DNA of 64,000 nucleotides from Roseiarcus sp963836695. GTDB taxonomy: Bacteria; Pseudomonadota; Alphaproteobacteria; Rhizobiales; Beijerinckiaceae. Where the stretch lies: the NCBI GenBank assembly GCA_963836695.1, contig CAWIKX010000006.1, positions 186,001-250,000 of the forward strand, in the 5' to 3' direction. The number at the start of each line of letters is the position of its first letter. Within the stretch, counting starts at the first letter, position 1. A program made the position numbers and the translations under genes. Below are positions 46,014 through 55,128 of this stretch, one piece after another. Under the pieces are notes generated by a model. It made no database searches. It worked only from the letters and a program-made list of their open reading frames with translations, and was not told the DNA's origin.

Positions 46014-47567
46014 ATGGTTCGCCTGCTGATTTTCCTGGCGGCGCTAGCGCTGGCCGCGTGGGGCCTCACGTGGCTCGCGAACAATCCTGGCGTCGTGGAT
46101 GTCACCTGGCGGGGCGAGGAATACGAGGTCTCGCTCATGTTCGCGCTTGCCGCGGTTCTCGCGCTCGCGATCGCGATCGCGATCGTGTGGGCCGTCCTGC
46201 GCTTCGTCTTCCGCGTCCCTTCGCTGGTTTCGGTCGGCGCGCGGACGCGCAGGCGTGAGAAGGGGTTTCAGGCGCTGTCGCGCGGCATGCTCGCTGTCGG
46301 CGCAGGCGACGCTCGAGCCGCCGCCAAGCACGCTGCAGACGCGAGCCGGCTGATCGGGCACGAGCCGATGACCAAGCTCCTGCAAGCGCAATCGGCGCAG
46401 CTCGCGGGCGACCGAGCGAGAGCTGTCGCCGCCTACAACGCCATGCTCGATCACAACGAAACTCACGGGCTCGGCTTGCGCGGCCTGCATGTGGAGGCGC
46501 GTCGCGCGGGTGATCACGGGGCGGCGCTCCAATACGCGATGCGCGCCCACGCACGCGCTCCCGCGGCCTGGGCCGGTCAGGCGGTTCTTGACGACCGCAC
46601 GCGGCGGGGAGATTGGGCGGGCGCGCTCGCAACCGTCAACTCGAACGCCGCCGCCCGGCTCATCGACAAGCCGACCGCGAACCGATGGCGGGCCGTGATC
46701 AAGACGGTGATGGCCGAGGAAGCAATGGCGCGCGATCCGAAAGGCGCCCTCGCCCTGGCGCAGGAGGCTTGCAAGCTTGCGCCGACGCTTGTTCCGGCCG
46801 CGGCGATCAGCGGCCGGCTCAACGCGCAAGCCGGCGACTATCGACGCGCCAGCCGCATGCTCGAGGCCGCTTACGCGCAAACGCCCCATCCCGACCTCGC
46901 CGCCGCCTATCTCCGCGTCCGTCATGGCGACTCATCCGAGGACCGGCTGACGCGCGCCCGCGCGCTCGCCCGCATGGCGCCCAACGATCCCGAGTCGCTT
47001 CTCACTGTGGGGCGCGCCGCGCTCGAGGCCCACGACCTGGCCGGAGCGCGCGCAGCGATCGCTCCCCTAATCGCCTCGGACTCGTCGCAAGGCCGCCCGA
47101 CCCGGCGCGTCTGCCTCATGATGGCCGACATCGAGGAGACCGAAGGCAATCACGGAGCGGTGCGCGAGTGGCTTGGGCGCGCAGCGCGCGCCCCGCGCGA
47201 TAAGGCCTGGGTGGCGGATGGCGTCATCAGCGACCGTTGGGCACCGATTTCACCATCAGGAACCCTCGACGGCTTCGTCTGGCGCACGCCTGACGAGCGG
47301 CTCGCCGCTCCGGCGGAGAGTGCGCCGGCCTCGCCTGCGCCGCCGCCCCGAACCGAGGCGATCGCCGCGCCGGTTCCTCCCGCCGCGATCACGCCTGCGC
47401 CTGAGGCGGCCGCTGTGGCGCGCCCTGAGCCTCTGCAGACGCCAACCATCGTTCCCGTGGCCCGAACGGGCGTCATCATCGATCCTGCGTCGATGTCGCC
47501 CGACGACCCGGGCCCGGAGGAGCATGAAGCCAAACGGCGCGGATTCCGACTCTACGCCAATGAATGA
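46014..47567 (+). CDS. hemY: HemY-type tetratricopeptide protein
   Basis: This 517-residue membrane protein has two N-terminal helices (LLIFLAALALAAWGLTWLA and MFALAAVLALAIAIAIVWAV), then the HemY_N pattern (RRREKGFQALSRGMLAVGAG) and TPR-like repeats (e.g. ARALARMAPNDPESLLTVGR). A Pro/Ala-rich C-terminal tail follows. Despite the name it is not the oxidase; its role in heme metabolism is unresolved, but the hemCD-mic60-hemY neighbourhood is conserved. It overlaps the following reductase gene by 44 bases. Confidence 0.9.
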   Translation: MVRLLIFLAALALAAWGLTWLANNPGVVDVTWRGEEYEVSLMFALAAVLALAIAIAIVWAVLRFVFRVPSLVSVGARTRRREKGFQALSRGMLAVGAGDARAAAKHAADASRLIGHEPMTKLLQAQSAQLAGDRARAVAAYNAMLDHNETHGLGLRGLHVEARRAGDHGAALQYAMRAHARAPAAWAGQAVLDDRTRRGDWAGALATVNSNAAARLIDKPTANRWRAVIKTVMAEEAMARDPKGALALAQEACKLAPTLVPAAAISGRLNAQAGDYRRASRMLEAAYAQTPHPDLAAAYLRVRHGDSSEDRLTRARALARMAPNDPESLLTVGRAALEAHDLAGARAAIAPLIASDSSQGRPTRRVCLMMADIEETEGNHGAVREWLGRAARAPRDKAWVADGVISDRWAPISPSGTLDGFVWRTPDERLAAPAESAPASPAPPPRTEAIAAPVPPAAITPAPEAAAVARPEPLQTPTIVPVARTGVIIDPASMSPDDPGPEEHEAKRRGFRLYANE

Positions 47568-48825
47568 GGTCGGCCAGGCCGATGACGCCCACGATCTGGA
47601 GGCTGCGCCACTAACTTCGGTCGTCATCGTCGGCGCGGGCCACGCGGGCGTTCAGGCCGCTGCGTCCTTGCGTGAACAGGGCTTGGGCGGCGAAATCGTT
47701 CTTCTCTCCGCCGAGAATGCTCTCCCCTATCAGCGCCCGCCCTTGTCCAAGGCGTTTCTCAAGGGCGAGATGGAAATCCATGGACTGCCCCTTCGGGCCG
47801 ACGCGCATTTCCGCGAGCAGTGCATCGACTTGAGGCTTGGCGTCGGCGCGACGCGGGTTGACCGCGCTGCGCAACGCGTCGAGCTCAGCGACGGCAGCTC
47901 CGCAGCTTACGGGCATCTCATTCTGGCGACCGGCGCGCGGCAACGGCGACTCAACGCGCCGGGCGTGGACCTGCCCGGCGTCTTTGCTCTGCGTGACATC
48001 GCCGATGCGACCGCGATCCGCGAGCGCTTGGGCGCGAAGCCCAAGGTCGTCATCATCGGCGCCGGATTCATCGGGCTCGAAATCGCCGCGACCGCGGCGA
48101 GCCTCGGGGCCGAGGCGACGGTGGTCGAGATCGCCCGCCCGATGGGCCGGGCAGTCTCGCCGATCCTGTCGGATTTCTTCTTGAAGGAGCACGCCGCCTT
48201 CGGCGCGCGCTTCCGGCTTGGCGTCGGCGTCGCGGCGATCGAGGGGCGCGGACACGCGGAAACCGTCGTCCTCACCGATGGCGAGCGCTTGAGCGCCGAC
48301 ATGGTCGTCGTCGGGATTGGCGTCGTTGCGGAAGATGCGCTCGCCCGAGATTGCGGCCTCGAATGCGACAATGGGATCGTGGTCGACGAGCACCTCATCA
48401 CCTCCAACTCGACGATCTCGGCGATCGGCGACTGCGCCCACTTTCCGCATGCGGCGCTTGGCGTCCGGACGCGGCTCGAATCGGTCCAGAACGCGGTCGA
48501 TCAGGGGAAGGCGGTCGCGGCGCGCCTCGTCGGCAAGCCGAAACCGTACGATGAGCTCGCCTGGTTCTGGAGCGATCAGGGCGACTTGAAGCTAATGATC
48601 GCCGGCCTCGCCCATGGCGTGAACAAATGGGTTTTGCGCGGCGATCCCGCGACGCGCGCCTTCTCGACCTTCGGCTTTCGCGACGGCAAGCTCGCGGTGG
48701 TGGAATCGGTCAACAAGGCTGGCGACCACGCCGCCGCCAAGCGCATCATCGGCACGACCAAGACGCTCACCCCGGAGGAAGCGGCCGATCCGGCGTTCGA
48801 CCTGCGGGGCTTGGCGAAAAGGTAA
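47524..48825 (+). CDS. FAD-dependent ferredoxin/rubredoxin-type reductase
   Basis: This 433-residue pyridine-nucleotide-disulfide oxidoreductase has FAD-binding VVIVGAGHAGVQAAASLREQ (residue ~31), the ENALPYQRPPLSK segment, NAD-binding KVVIIGAGFIGLEIAATAAS (~170), and ISAIGDCAHFP (~300). It ends with a Reductase_C domain (LAWFWSDQGDLKLMIAGLAH), typical of ferredoxin reductases of monooxygenase or rubredoxin systems. ATG 47524 follows GGAGGA and overlaps hemY; ATG 47560 is an alternative. Its 168-base 3' end has one clear and one decayed copy downstream at 51271-51438 and ~52785-52890. No cognate ferredoxin gene is adjacent. Confidence 0.9.
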   Translation: MKPNGADSDSTPMNEVGQADDAHDLEAAPLTSVVIVGAGHAGVQAAASLREQGLGGEIVLLSAENALPYQRPPLSKAFLKGEMEIHGLPLRADAHFREQCIDLRLGVGATRVDRAAQRVELSDGSSAAYGHLILATGARQRRLNAPGVDLPGVFALRDIADATAIRERLGAKPKVVIIGAGFIGLEIAATAASLGAEATVVEIARPMGRAVSPILSDFFLKEHAAFGARFRLGVGVAAIEGRGHAETVVLTDGERLSADMVVVGIGVVAEDALARDCGLECDNGIVVDEHLITSNSTISAIGDCAHFPHAALGVRTRLESVQNAVDQGKAVAARLVGKPKPYDELAWFWSDQGDLKLMIAGLAHGVNKWVLRGDPATRAFSTFGFRDGKLAVVESVNKAGDHAAAKRIIGTTKTLTPEEAADPAFDLRGLAKR

Positions 48826-48838
48826 GCGGCCGGCGCCG

Positions 48839-49709
48839 CTACGCCGCTCGCGTGAAGAACGACTTCGCCGCCGCCGATTGCGTCTCGTAGATCGAACCTT
48901 GCCGAAGCGGCGGCGGCAGCGGAATCCGCACCGGCGTCTCCGTCATGCGCGGGGTCACGGTCGACGGTCCCGCTAACAGCCGACTGTTGAATTCGTCGAA
49001 ATCCTTCACGCCCATCAACGGCCACGCGTCACTCGCCGCGACCTCGTACAGCAACAGGTTGCGAGAGCGATCCGAAGTATTCTGGGCCGAGCCGTGCAAC
49101 GCGCGCACGTGGTGGAACGACATGCTTCCGGCAGGTCCGACGCAAGGGGTCGCGCGCCCGATCTCGTCTCGGATCAGATCGGGATCAATCAGACCAATGA
49201 ACCGACCGTCGTCCCCGTGATGGCTCCATACCGGCCCACAATGCGTTCCCGGCGTAACCAGCATCGGGCCGTTGGAGAGGTCGGTGTCATCGAGCAGCAC
49301 CCCGATCGCCAGCAGGTCATCGTTGGTGTGCGGGTAAAAGGCCCAGTCCTGGTGCCATTCGACGGGCGAACCGTATTGCGCCGACTTCAGGTTCAGCTTG
49401 GAGCCGTGCAGCCGCAAGCCGGGTCCGATCAGCTTTGTCAGGATGTCGAGGACCGGCGGGCTGCGGACCAATGCGTCAAAGGCGGGATGAACCTTATGCG
49501 CCGCCTTGATTCGACGCACCTGCGGCGCCTCCGGCGTATGGCCAGGTTCAAGGTCATAGACATCATTGTGCTCGGTGACCGCCGCCGCGCCTGCGACGAA
49601 CTCGGCGACGATTTCGCGCAGATGCGCCAGGGTTTCAGCGTCAAGCACGTTCGGCGCGACGATGACACCATTGCGGTGGTAAGCGCGAACCTGATCGTCC
49701 GAGATCATT
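48839..49709 (-). CDS. Phytanoyl-CoA dioxygenase (PhyH) family protein
   Basis: This Fe(II)/2-oxoglutarate dioxygenase has 289 residues from ATG 49709 (MISDDQVRAYHRNGVIVAPN), preceded by GGAGG. PVEWHQDWAFYPHTNDDLLA provides the HxD metal ligands (about residue 126), and MSFHHVRALHGSAQNTSDRS the distal His and the 2OG-contacting Arg. PhyH-family enzymes hydroxylate small or acyl substrates, including osmolytes in the ectoine branch; the substrate here is unknown. It is divergent from the exported creatininase-like gene. Its end lies 13 bases from the reductase end, convergent. Confidence 0.88.
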
Positions 49710-49825
49710 CCATTCCTCCCGCGCGGCGCCGCCTCAGGCCCTGGGCTTAAGGAAAAGGATAGCGCCCTCATCCATGTCGGGGCAAGCGACTTGCGCAGGG
49801 CGAGTTCGTATTCGAGATTCGGTGC

Positions 49826-50668
49826 ATGGGCGAGCAAATGAACAACATACGGCGCTTGGCGAGGGCGGCGCGTCTCTTGCTTCTGCCGTTGCTGATTCTG
49901 AGCTTCGCGACGCTCGCGTATTCTCAAGAGCGCGCCTCCGTCTTCCTCGAGGATCTCACCTGGACCGAGCTCAGGGACGCAATCGGCGCGGGCAAAACGA
50001 CTATCATCGTGCCGATCGGCGGAACCGAGCAGAACGGCCCGGCCATGGCGCTCGGAAAGCACAACCGACGCGTCAAGCTGCTCAGCGAGCGGATCGCCGT
50101 CGCGTTAGGGAACGCGCTTGTCGCTCCGGTGATCGCCTACGTTCCTGAAGGCAGTCTCAGTCCACCGTCCGGACATATGCGTTTCCCCGGAACGATCAGC
50201 GTGCCGGATGCTGCGTTTGAAGCGATTCTCGAATCCGCCGCCCGGAGCTTCAAACTGCACGGCTTCAAAGATATCGTCTTCCTCGGCGATCACGGCGGTT
50301 ACCAGGCCAACGAAAACAGGGTGGCGAACAAGCTCAACCGCGAATGGGCCTCATCGAATACGCGCGCGCACGCGATCACGCAATATTATGAGGCGGCGCA
50401 AATCGATTTCGTCCGCATTCTGAAAGATCAGGGGTTCACGCTCTCGGAGATTGGAACCCATGCGGGTCTCAGCGACACGTCGCTGATGCTCGCGCTTGAC
50501 CCGAGCTTCGTCCGTGAGGATCGGCTTTCCCGGCCATCGAAATTTGGCGGCGCTGATGGCGTTTATGGGGATCCATCCAAGGCGAGCGCAAAGCTTGGAA
50601 TGCTGGGCGTCGACGCCATCGTCTCTCAAACGGTCGCCGCGATAAAGTCCGCTGTATCGCGACGTTGA
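49826..50668 (+). CDS. Exported creatininase-family protein
   Basis: This 280-residue protein has an N-terminal signal peptide (LARAARLLLLPLLILSFATL, cleavage near AYSQE) and a creatininase domain: DLTWTELRDAIGAGKTTIIV, VPIGGTEQNGPAMALGKHN and GFKDIVFLGDHGGYQANENR. The family hydrolyses creatinine or related cyclic amides with two metal ions. The usual GSTEQHGPHLPLxTD becomes GGTEQNGPAMALGKHN, so one metal-binding His is replaced by Asn; activity is uncertain. A secreted member is unusual. Creatinine is a potential source of sarcosine for the soxBDAG system, but the genes are 35 kb apart. Confidence 0.82.
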   Translation: MGEQMNNIRRLARAARLLLLPLLILSFATLAYSQERASVFLEDLTWTELRDAIGAGKTTIIVPIGGTEQNGPAMALGKHNRRVKLLSERIAVALGNALVAPVIAYVPEGSLSPPSGHMRFPGTISVPDAAFEAILESAARSFKLHGFKDIVFLGDHGGYQANENRVANKLNREWASSNTRAHAITQYYEAAQIDFVRILKDQGFTLSEIGTHAGLSDTSLMLALDPSFVREDRLSRPSKFGGADGVYGDPSKASAKLGMLGVDAIVSQTVAAIKSAVSRR

Positions 50669-50755
50669 CGCGAGCGGGCTTTGTCAATTCGCTTGAGCCG
50701 GATGAGGAGACGACGCGGACGAACCAGCGATAAATCGATGACGGCCAGGCGCCCT

Positions 50756-50785
50756 CTCCCTCCCCCTTCTCCCGGCGGGAGAAGG
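50756..50785. repeat. REP-like hairpin between convergent genes
   Basis: The arms CCTTCTCCC (50765-50773) and GGGAGAAGG (50777-50785) form a perfect 9-bp stem with a 3-base loop, preceded by CCCTCTCCCTC. Between the converging creatininase-like and cupin genes it would serve as a bidirectional terminator. It has the same layout as 37661-37707. Confidence 0.65.
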
Positions 50786-50813
50786 AGGTCCTCCGCTTCG
50801 GGCGATCGCACCG

Positions 50814-51206
50814 TCACTTATCTGGAACGGACGGCAAGCCTACGGCGAATAATATGCATTCCTCGGCGCTAGTAATGCGCGACGAGTGACCCTGGCCGGT
50901 TGTGTCTTCGACGACGAGCACACTTCCAACCGGAAATTTTCCAACCAAGCCCGCGGTTGTGAAAACCTCGTATTCCCCTTGAACGGTGATAAAAATCATT
51001 CGGCGAGGCGCCGGGTGTGGTTCCCCTCCATTCCAACTTGGAGGCGCCCCAACCCAGAAAGTGGACCCATTAGGGACAAGGAATGGGGCTGTATGCAAGG
51101 GCTCCGCTGGCGGGACGGCGAAGCCTGAAATCAGCTCGACGCTTAGATCTTCAAAACACGGTTTTCCGCTGGCGTCCGCGAAAAGCCTCGCGTAGTGCGC
51201 TTTCAT
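50814..51206 (-). CDS. Small cupin-domain protein
   Basis: This 130-residue single-domain cupin starts at ATG 51206 (MKAHYARLFADASGKPCF). The barrel shows the family pattern GGEPHPAPRRMIFITVQGEY (first cupin motif) and FPVGSVLVVEDTTGQGHSSR (second motif with the metal His). Substrate and role are unknown. It lies in the accessory stretch between two remnants of the reductase tail and is divergent from the second of them. Confidence 0.8.
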   Translation of the reverse strand: MKAHYARLFADASGKPCFEDLSVELISGFAVPPAEPLHTAPFLVPNGSTFWVGAPPSWNGGEPHPAPRRMIFITVQGEYEVFTTAGLVGKFPVGSVLVVEDTTGQGHSSRITSAEECILFAVGLPSVPDK

Positions 51207-51270
51207 TGATCCTCACCCTTCGATCCTCCGAGCATTGTCGGTTCGGGTGGGAGAATGGTGCACCACGCCC

Positions 51271-51438
51271 GCGTTCTCAACCTTCGGTTTCCGCGACGGC
51301 AAGCTCGCGGTGGTCAAGTCGGTCAACAAAGCCGGCGACCACGCCGCCGCCAAGCGCATCATCGGCACGACGAAAACGCTGACGCCGGAAGAAGCGGCCG
51401 ATCCGGGCTTTGATTTGCGGGGGTTGGCGAAGAAGTAA
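51271..51438 (+). pseudogene. Isolated copy of the reductase 3' end (tail copy 2)
   Basis: These 168 bases align without gaps to 48658-48825, the last 55 codons of the FAD-dependent reductase. A hand count gives about 22 mismatches, of which nearly all are synonymous and three change residues (E to K, A to G, R to K). The reading frame and stop are intact, but the remainder of the gene is absent. The pattern shows a former full-length paralogue that diverged under protein-level selection before truncation, not a recent duplication. An apparent start at 51235 is not the gene's own. Confidence 0.85.
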
Positions 51439-51574
51439 ACTTCGGAGCGGTCGTCGCCTCCGGCTCACGAAATGATGGCGCCGTCATCCGTATCCGGGCA
51501 AACGTCTTGCCGTCACGCCCAGACGGGCGGTGGCATGAACTCGTCAGACTAGCAATTCCAACCATCTGGCTCAC

Positions 51575-52775
51575 GTGAATCTCACCCAAACGCCTGACCT
51601 TTCACAGTCGACGGTCTCTCGAGTTTCTCTCATCCAACCTGTGACGGTCGGCGTGCTTGCGGCCGTGGTCGGCTATACAAGCACGTTTACGATCGTGCTC
51701 CAGGGTTTCGAAGCCGTCGGGGGCAGCCCCGAACAGGCCGCCTCCGGCCTTATGGTCACAAGCGTAATCATGGGGTTTCTCGGAATCGTCGCTTCCCTGA
51801 TATGGCGACAACCCCTCAGCATTGTCTGGTCGACGCCCGCTTCGGCGCTGCTCATCTCAACGGGCGCGCAGGCGGGCGGTTATCCTGCCGCGATTGGCGG
51901 TTTGATCGCAGCCGCCGCCTTGATCGTCGCCAGCGGGCAGATACGGCCGTTGGGCCAACTCGTTGCGGCAATTCCCGCTTCGCTCGCCAACGCCATGCTT
52001 GCGGGAATCCTTTTCGAGATTTGTCTGGCGCCCGTGCATGCTGCGGCTGCTCAACCAGCAATCGTTCTGCCGATCGTGATTGCCTGGGTGCTCGGCCTCC
52101 GGTTTGCGCGCCGGTTTGCCGTGCCGATCGCCATGGTGGTGACCGCGGCGATCACAATCTTCGTTACGCGCCTGCCCCCCGGCGCGTTGGCGCACATTTG
52201 GCCGGATCTCGTCGTCACGGCGCCGAGCTGGAATTGGAGCGCGGCCGCCAGCCTCACGATCCCCCTCTTCATCGTGACAATGGCGTCTCAGAACCTTCCT
52301 GGTCTCACGGTGCTTCGTTCACAGGGTTACAAGCCCGACGTGCAAAAGCTGTTCACCGTCACGGGACTCATCGAGTATGGCGGGAGCGGTCGGCGGCGGC
52401 GGATTGCTGGGGATTGCAGCCATCACGGGCGCGCTCACCGCCGGGCCGGAGGCGCACCCGGATCCGAACAAGCGCTACGTGTCAACACTGGTGGCCGGCA
52501 TCGCCTACATCCTGCTCGGACTGGCGTCGCCTTTGGCGGCCGCGTTGATCGTCGCCGCGCCGACAATGGCGATAAAAGCGGTGGCTGGCCTCGCTCTCAT
52601 GACCAGTTTCGCCGGCGCTCTCGCCACCAGCCTCCAAAAGCCAGACGAGCGCGTTGCCGTCATCGCCACTTTCGTCGTTTCTGCATCCGGAGTCAGCTTC
52701 TTCGGCGTCGGCGCGTCGTTCTGGGGGTTGCTCGTCGGCGGCGTTCTGCTCGTCAGCGAGACCTGGCGTCGGTAG
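51575..52775 (+). CDS. BenE-family benzoate/H+ symporter-like transporter (apparent frameshift)
   Basis: This multi-spanning transporter of about 399 residues has 10-12 hydrophobic segments, beginning GVLAAVVGYTSTFTIVLQGF. PLSIVWSTPASALLISTGAQ, NAMLAGILFEICLAP and ASQNLPGLTVLRSQGYKPDV are BenE signatures. The frame breaks after TVTGLIE; removing one T near 52375 joins MAGAVGGGGLLGIAAITGAL, which restores the family C-terminus (SGVSFFGVGASFWGLLVGGV). Start is GTG 51575. Substrate is unproven: BenE members move benzoate, but this one has no ben genes around it. It lies between two remnants of the reductase tail. Confidence 0.85.
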
Positions 52776-52784
52776 AGAGGGTTG

Positions 52785-52890
52785 ATCTGCAACTTGCAGT
52801 GCTCGACCGGCCATCAGAGAGAGCCAGCGACCACGCCGCCAAGCGCACCATCAGCACGACCAAGACGCTAACACTAGAAGAAGCGCCAAG
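52785..52890 (+). pseudogene. Degenerate third copy of the reductase 3' end (tail copy 3)
   Basis: Directly after benE the frame reads DLQLAVLDRPSERASDHA and then AKRTISTTKTLTLEEAPS, which aligns to DGKLAVVESVNKAGDHAAAK and RIIGTTKTLTPEEAAD of the intact reductase. There is a one-codon deletion and several changes. The last ~15 residues and the stop are lost. It is older or less constrained than copy 2. Confidence 0.75.
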
Positions 52891-52973
52891 CAGTGCGAAC
52901 CGCCGTAGCCCGGTGCCAACAAGCTCAAGCTAACTCCCCTAATTTGTCATTGCGAGCGCGGGCAGGCGCGTTG

Positions 52974-53851
52974 TCAACTTAGGGTGGAAAATTTGCTAGC
53001 GATAATCTGGCGGCGCTTTTCGTTAGCGTCCATCGCGAGTTGATCAATTAAGTCAGGCAGGTGCGAATGTCGATCAGATGAATTGTATTTGATTGCGGAT
53101 AACTTCCGAAGTTTCTTGTTGATTTCTGTGAGGTTATGCGGAGTTCCCTCTGGTACTACAATGTAGTGAGGCCTTGAATTAGGATAGTTCAGTGCATAGA
53201 GCTCCTATTAAAGAAGAGATTGCGGGATCGTCCATGGAGAATCCGACAAATAATATTGTATAATTCAATAAAATTGAATTGGAGGAAAGCCGCGTAATTT
53301 TCATTGCCAAAAGCCATTTTGATATACTCTGATCTCGAAAAAACGAGACTTGAGGCGTTGTCCACTGATCCATGAATTTTTATGAGGTATGGCGTTTCGA
53401 AATCCTTTAGAGTGCGGAAAACGTTACTGTCAATCTTGGATATAACCTTAAAATTCCTGCTTCCAATTTTAAGATGCTGCGTCCATGCTGCCTCAATAAG
53501 CTTGTCAAAATTTGTTGTGATGACCAGACGCTGATTGAGAGACATTAGAGATCTATGAAGCCGAGATGGCTCAGCAGCCTTGCCATATTCCGCAGTCACC
53601 AGATCTTGCCATGCGTCAGCATGAAGGTCTTGCAACAGCTGGCAGGCAAGCAAATAATCTCTGGCGCTGATCAAAGAAAGTACCTGGAGTTTCAAATCCC
53701 TTTCACAATGTTGCGCCGCACCCTCAAGAAAATCTGGCCATCCTTTAAAAGCAGGATTACCCGCGATTTCGGCACTTGCCGAAACGCCAGCACCGACGAA
53801 CAGTGCTACTCTGTCTTCGGCTAAGTCCCGCAAAAGGTCGTTGTTAAACAT
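52974..53851 (-). CDS. SIR2-family (SIR2_2-like) protein, apparent double frameshift
   Basis: The product starts at ATG 53851 with VALFVGAGVSASAEIAG (NAD-binding loop), then LVITTNFDKLIEAAW, YLIKIHGSVDNASSLVFSRS (His equivalent to the catalytic SIR2 His), and, after a shift near 53280 (one T too many), SILLNYTILFVGFSMDDP. A second shift near 53190 restores PHYIVVPEGTPHNLTEINKK through the TGA at 52974-52976. Restored length is about 291 residues. This is the compact SIR2 domain used as an NAD-consuming effector in several antiphage systems (Thoeris ThsA, DSR, SPARSA). It starts 3 bases after the ParA-like gene and is strongly AT-rich, unlike its neighbourhood. Confidence 0.82.
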
Positions 53852-53854
53852 AAC

Positions 53855-54944
53855 CTAAGAAGCATTCAGGTTTTCTAAATACCGAAGAGCAATGTCTCGA
53901 TACAGCCCTCGAGCGTGTTTTCTGAGTATTGTATAGCTTCCAGTGCCGGCAACGGAAATCATAGGAACGTGTTGGCTTTGCGACATGGGAGCTAAGCTGC
54001 CAAGATGACGAATGTCTCCAAGGTGAGCCACCATTTTTTTACTAGCGAACATTTCCCCGAGGCTTTCCACTACTTTTTGCGGAAACATTGCACCTATTTT
54101 TTCATAAGCTAGAACCCGCCGCCGAATTTTTACCTGCTCGCCAGTGTCTTCCGAGATCTTCTTGTCATATCCAGTTGTTCTTTGTGCTGCTGAACAACAT
54201 AACCCAGGAACACCAACTTTCCGCGAGGTGAAAGAGCCTGAACTTCGTCTGGCTCCTCTACAATGAGAGCCCAACTTGAAGTTCCTTTTGCCAAACGGAT
54301 ACTATTGCCCAATGTTTCGGATTGACCAAATAGAAAACACGTCAATGGACATTGGAACAACAAATCATGTCCATCGTTAGAAGAACCGCCCGGTTTATTG
54401 CCCCGAGAGAAGGTCCCATATCGAAAAAAACGAAATCGTATTTCAGCTCTTTCGCGCGCTTTACTAATTCAGCAAATACGAAAGTCGTACGGAGCCCTCG
54501 CATTCCCCCACCTTTTGCGTCTCTCCAGTCACCGGCAAGTAGATCTTCCTGCAGTGCTAAACGAGGATCGCCGATTATTATATCGAACCCAAAATCGTCC
54601 GATTTTCGAATAGGAAGCTCACTCTCATAACCTTTTCCGAATGAGAGCGGACGTATTACGCTGTAAATGGAATCAATGTTGTCTGCAGAATATATCTCAT
54701 TTGTGAGTTCGTCCGAAAGTACATACTGTGTTAAGTTGCATTGAGGATCAGCGTCGACAACCAATACCTTTGCGTTAAAGCTCAAGGCAAGTTCCGCAGC
54801 GAGGTTCGCAACTAAGGTTGTTTTGCCAACGCCCCCCTTATTATTAAAAAAGCATGTTGTTTTGGTACCATTCTGCTTAACCCGTGAAAACAGGTCGATG
54901 TTTTCTCCCGTGGGAGTCGGGTTCGAGTTCGCTCGTTTGGCCAT
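53855..54944 (-). CDS. ParA/MinD-like ATPase paired with SIR2 (apparent triple frameshift)
   Basis: The product starts at ATG 54944 (MAKRANSNPTPTGENIDLFS). It has the deviant Walker A TCFFNNKGGVGKTTLVANLA (residue ~35), VLVVDADPQCNLTQYVL (A'/D-box), and YDFVFFDMGPSLGAINRAVL (Walker B, ~170). Removing one base near 54365 joins FVVPMSIDVFSIWSIRNIG; removing one near 54308 joins NSIRLAKGTSSWALIVEEPD; adding one near 54182 joins RTTGYDKKISEDTGEQVKI. Net restored length is about 362 residues. No ParB or parS-like sites are seen, so it is probably not a partition ATPase. It is first in the two-gene operon with SIR2. Base composition is far more AT-rich than the window. Confidence 0.8.
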
Positions 54945-55128
54945 CGGGAGACCTTGGGAAGAATTTGAGCGCGGAGTTATAGCGCAGAATGTACGTGGTC
55001 AAGCGATCTGCCAACGGACCCCGCCCTTCGAAAGGGTGACGGTTAGATTTTGGTGAAAAAGTAGCGATGCGTGGGACGCGGAAGACCGATTGATTACCGA
55101 AGGAGATCAAAGGCCTTCAGAGACGCCC

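Noticed and set aside
51235..51438. Small independent gene
   Set aside because: From 51271 it is simply the last 55 codons of the reductase; the first dozen codons are unrelated filler.
48658..52890. Reductase tail repeats as attachment sites of an integrative element
   Set aside because: Copy 2 differs mainly at synonymous positions and no integrase or excisionase is present, so paralogue remnants fit better than att duplication.
53855..54944. Plasmid partition ParA
   Set aside because: There is no ParB, no parS-like repeat array and no replication gene nearby; the partner is SIR2.
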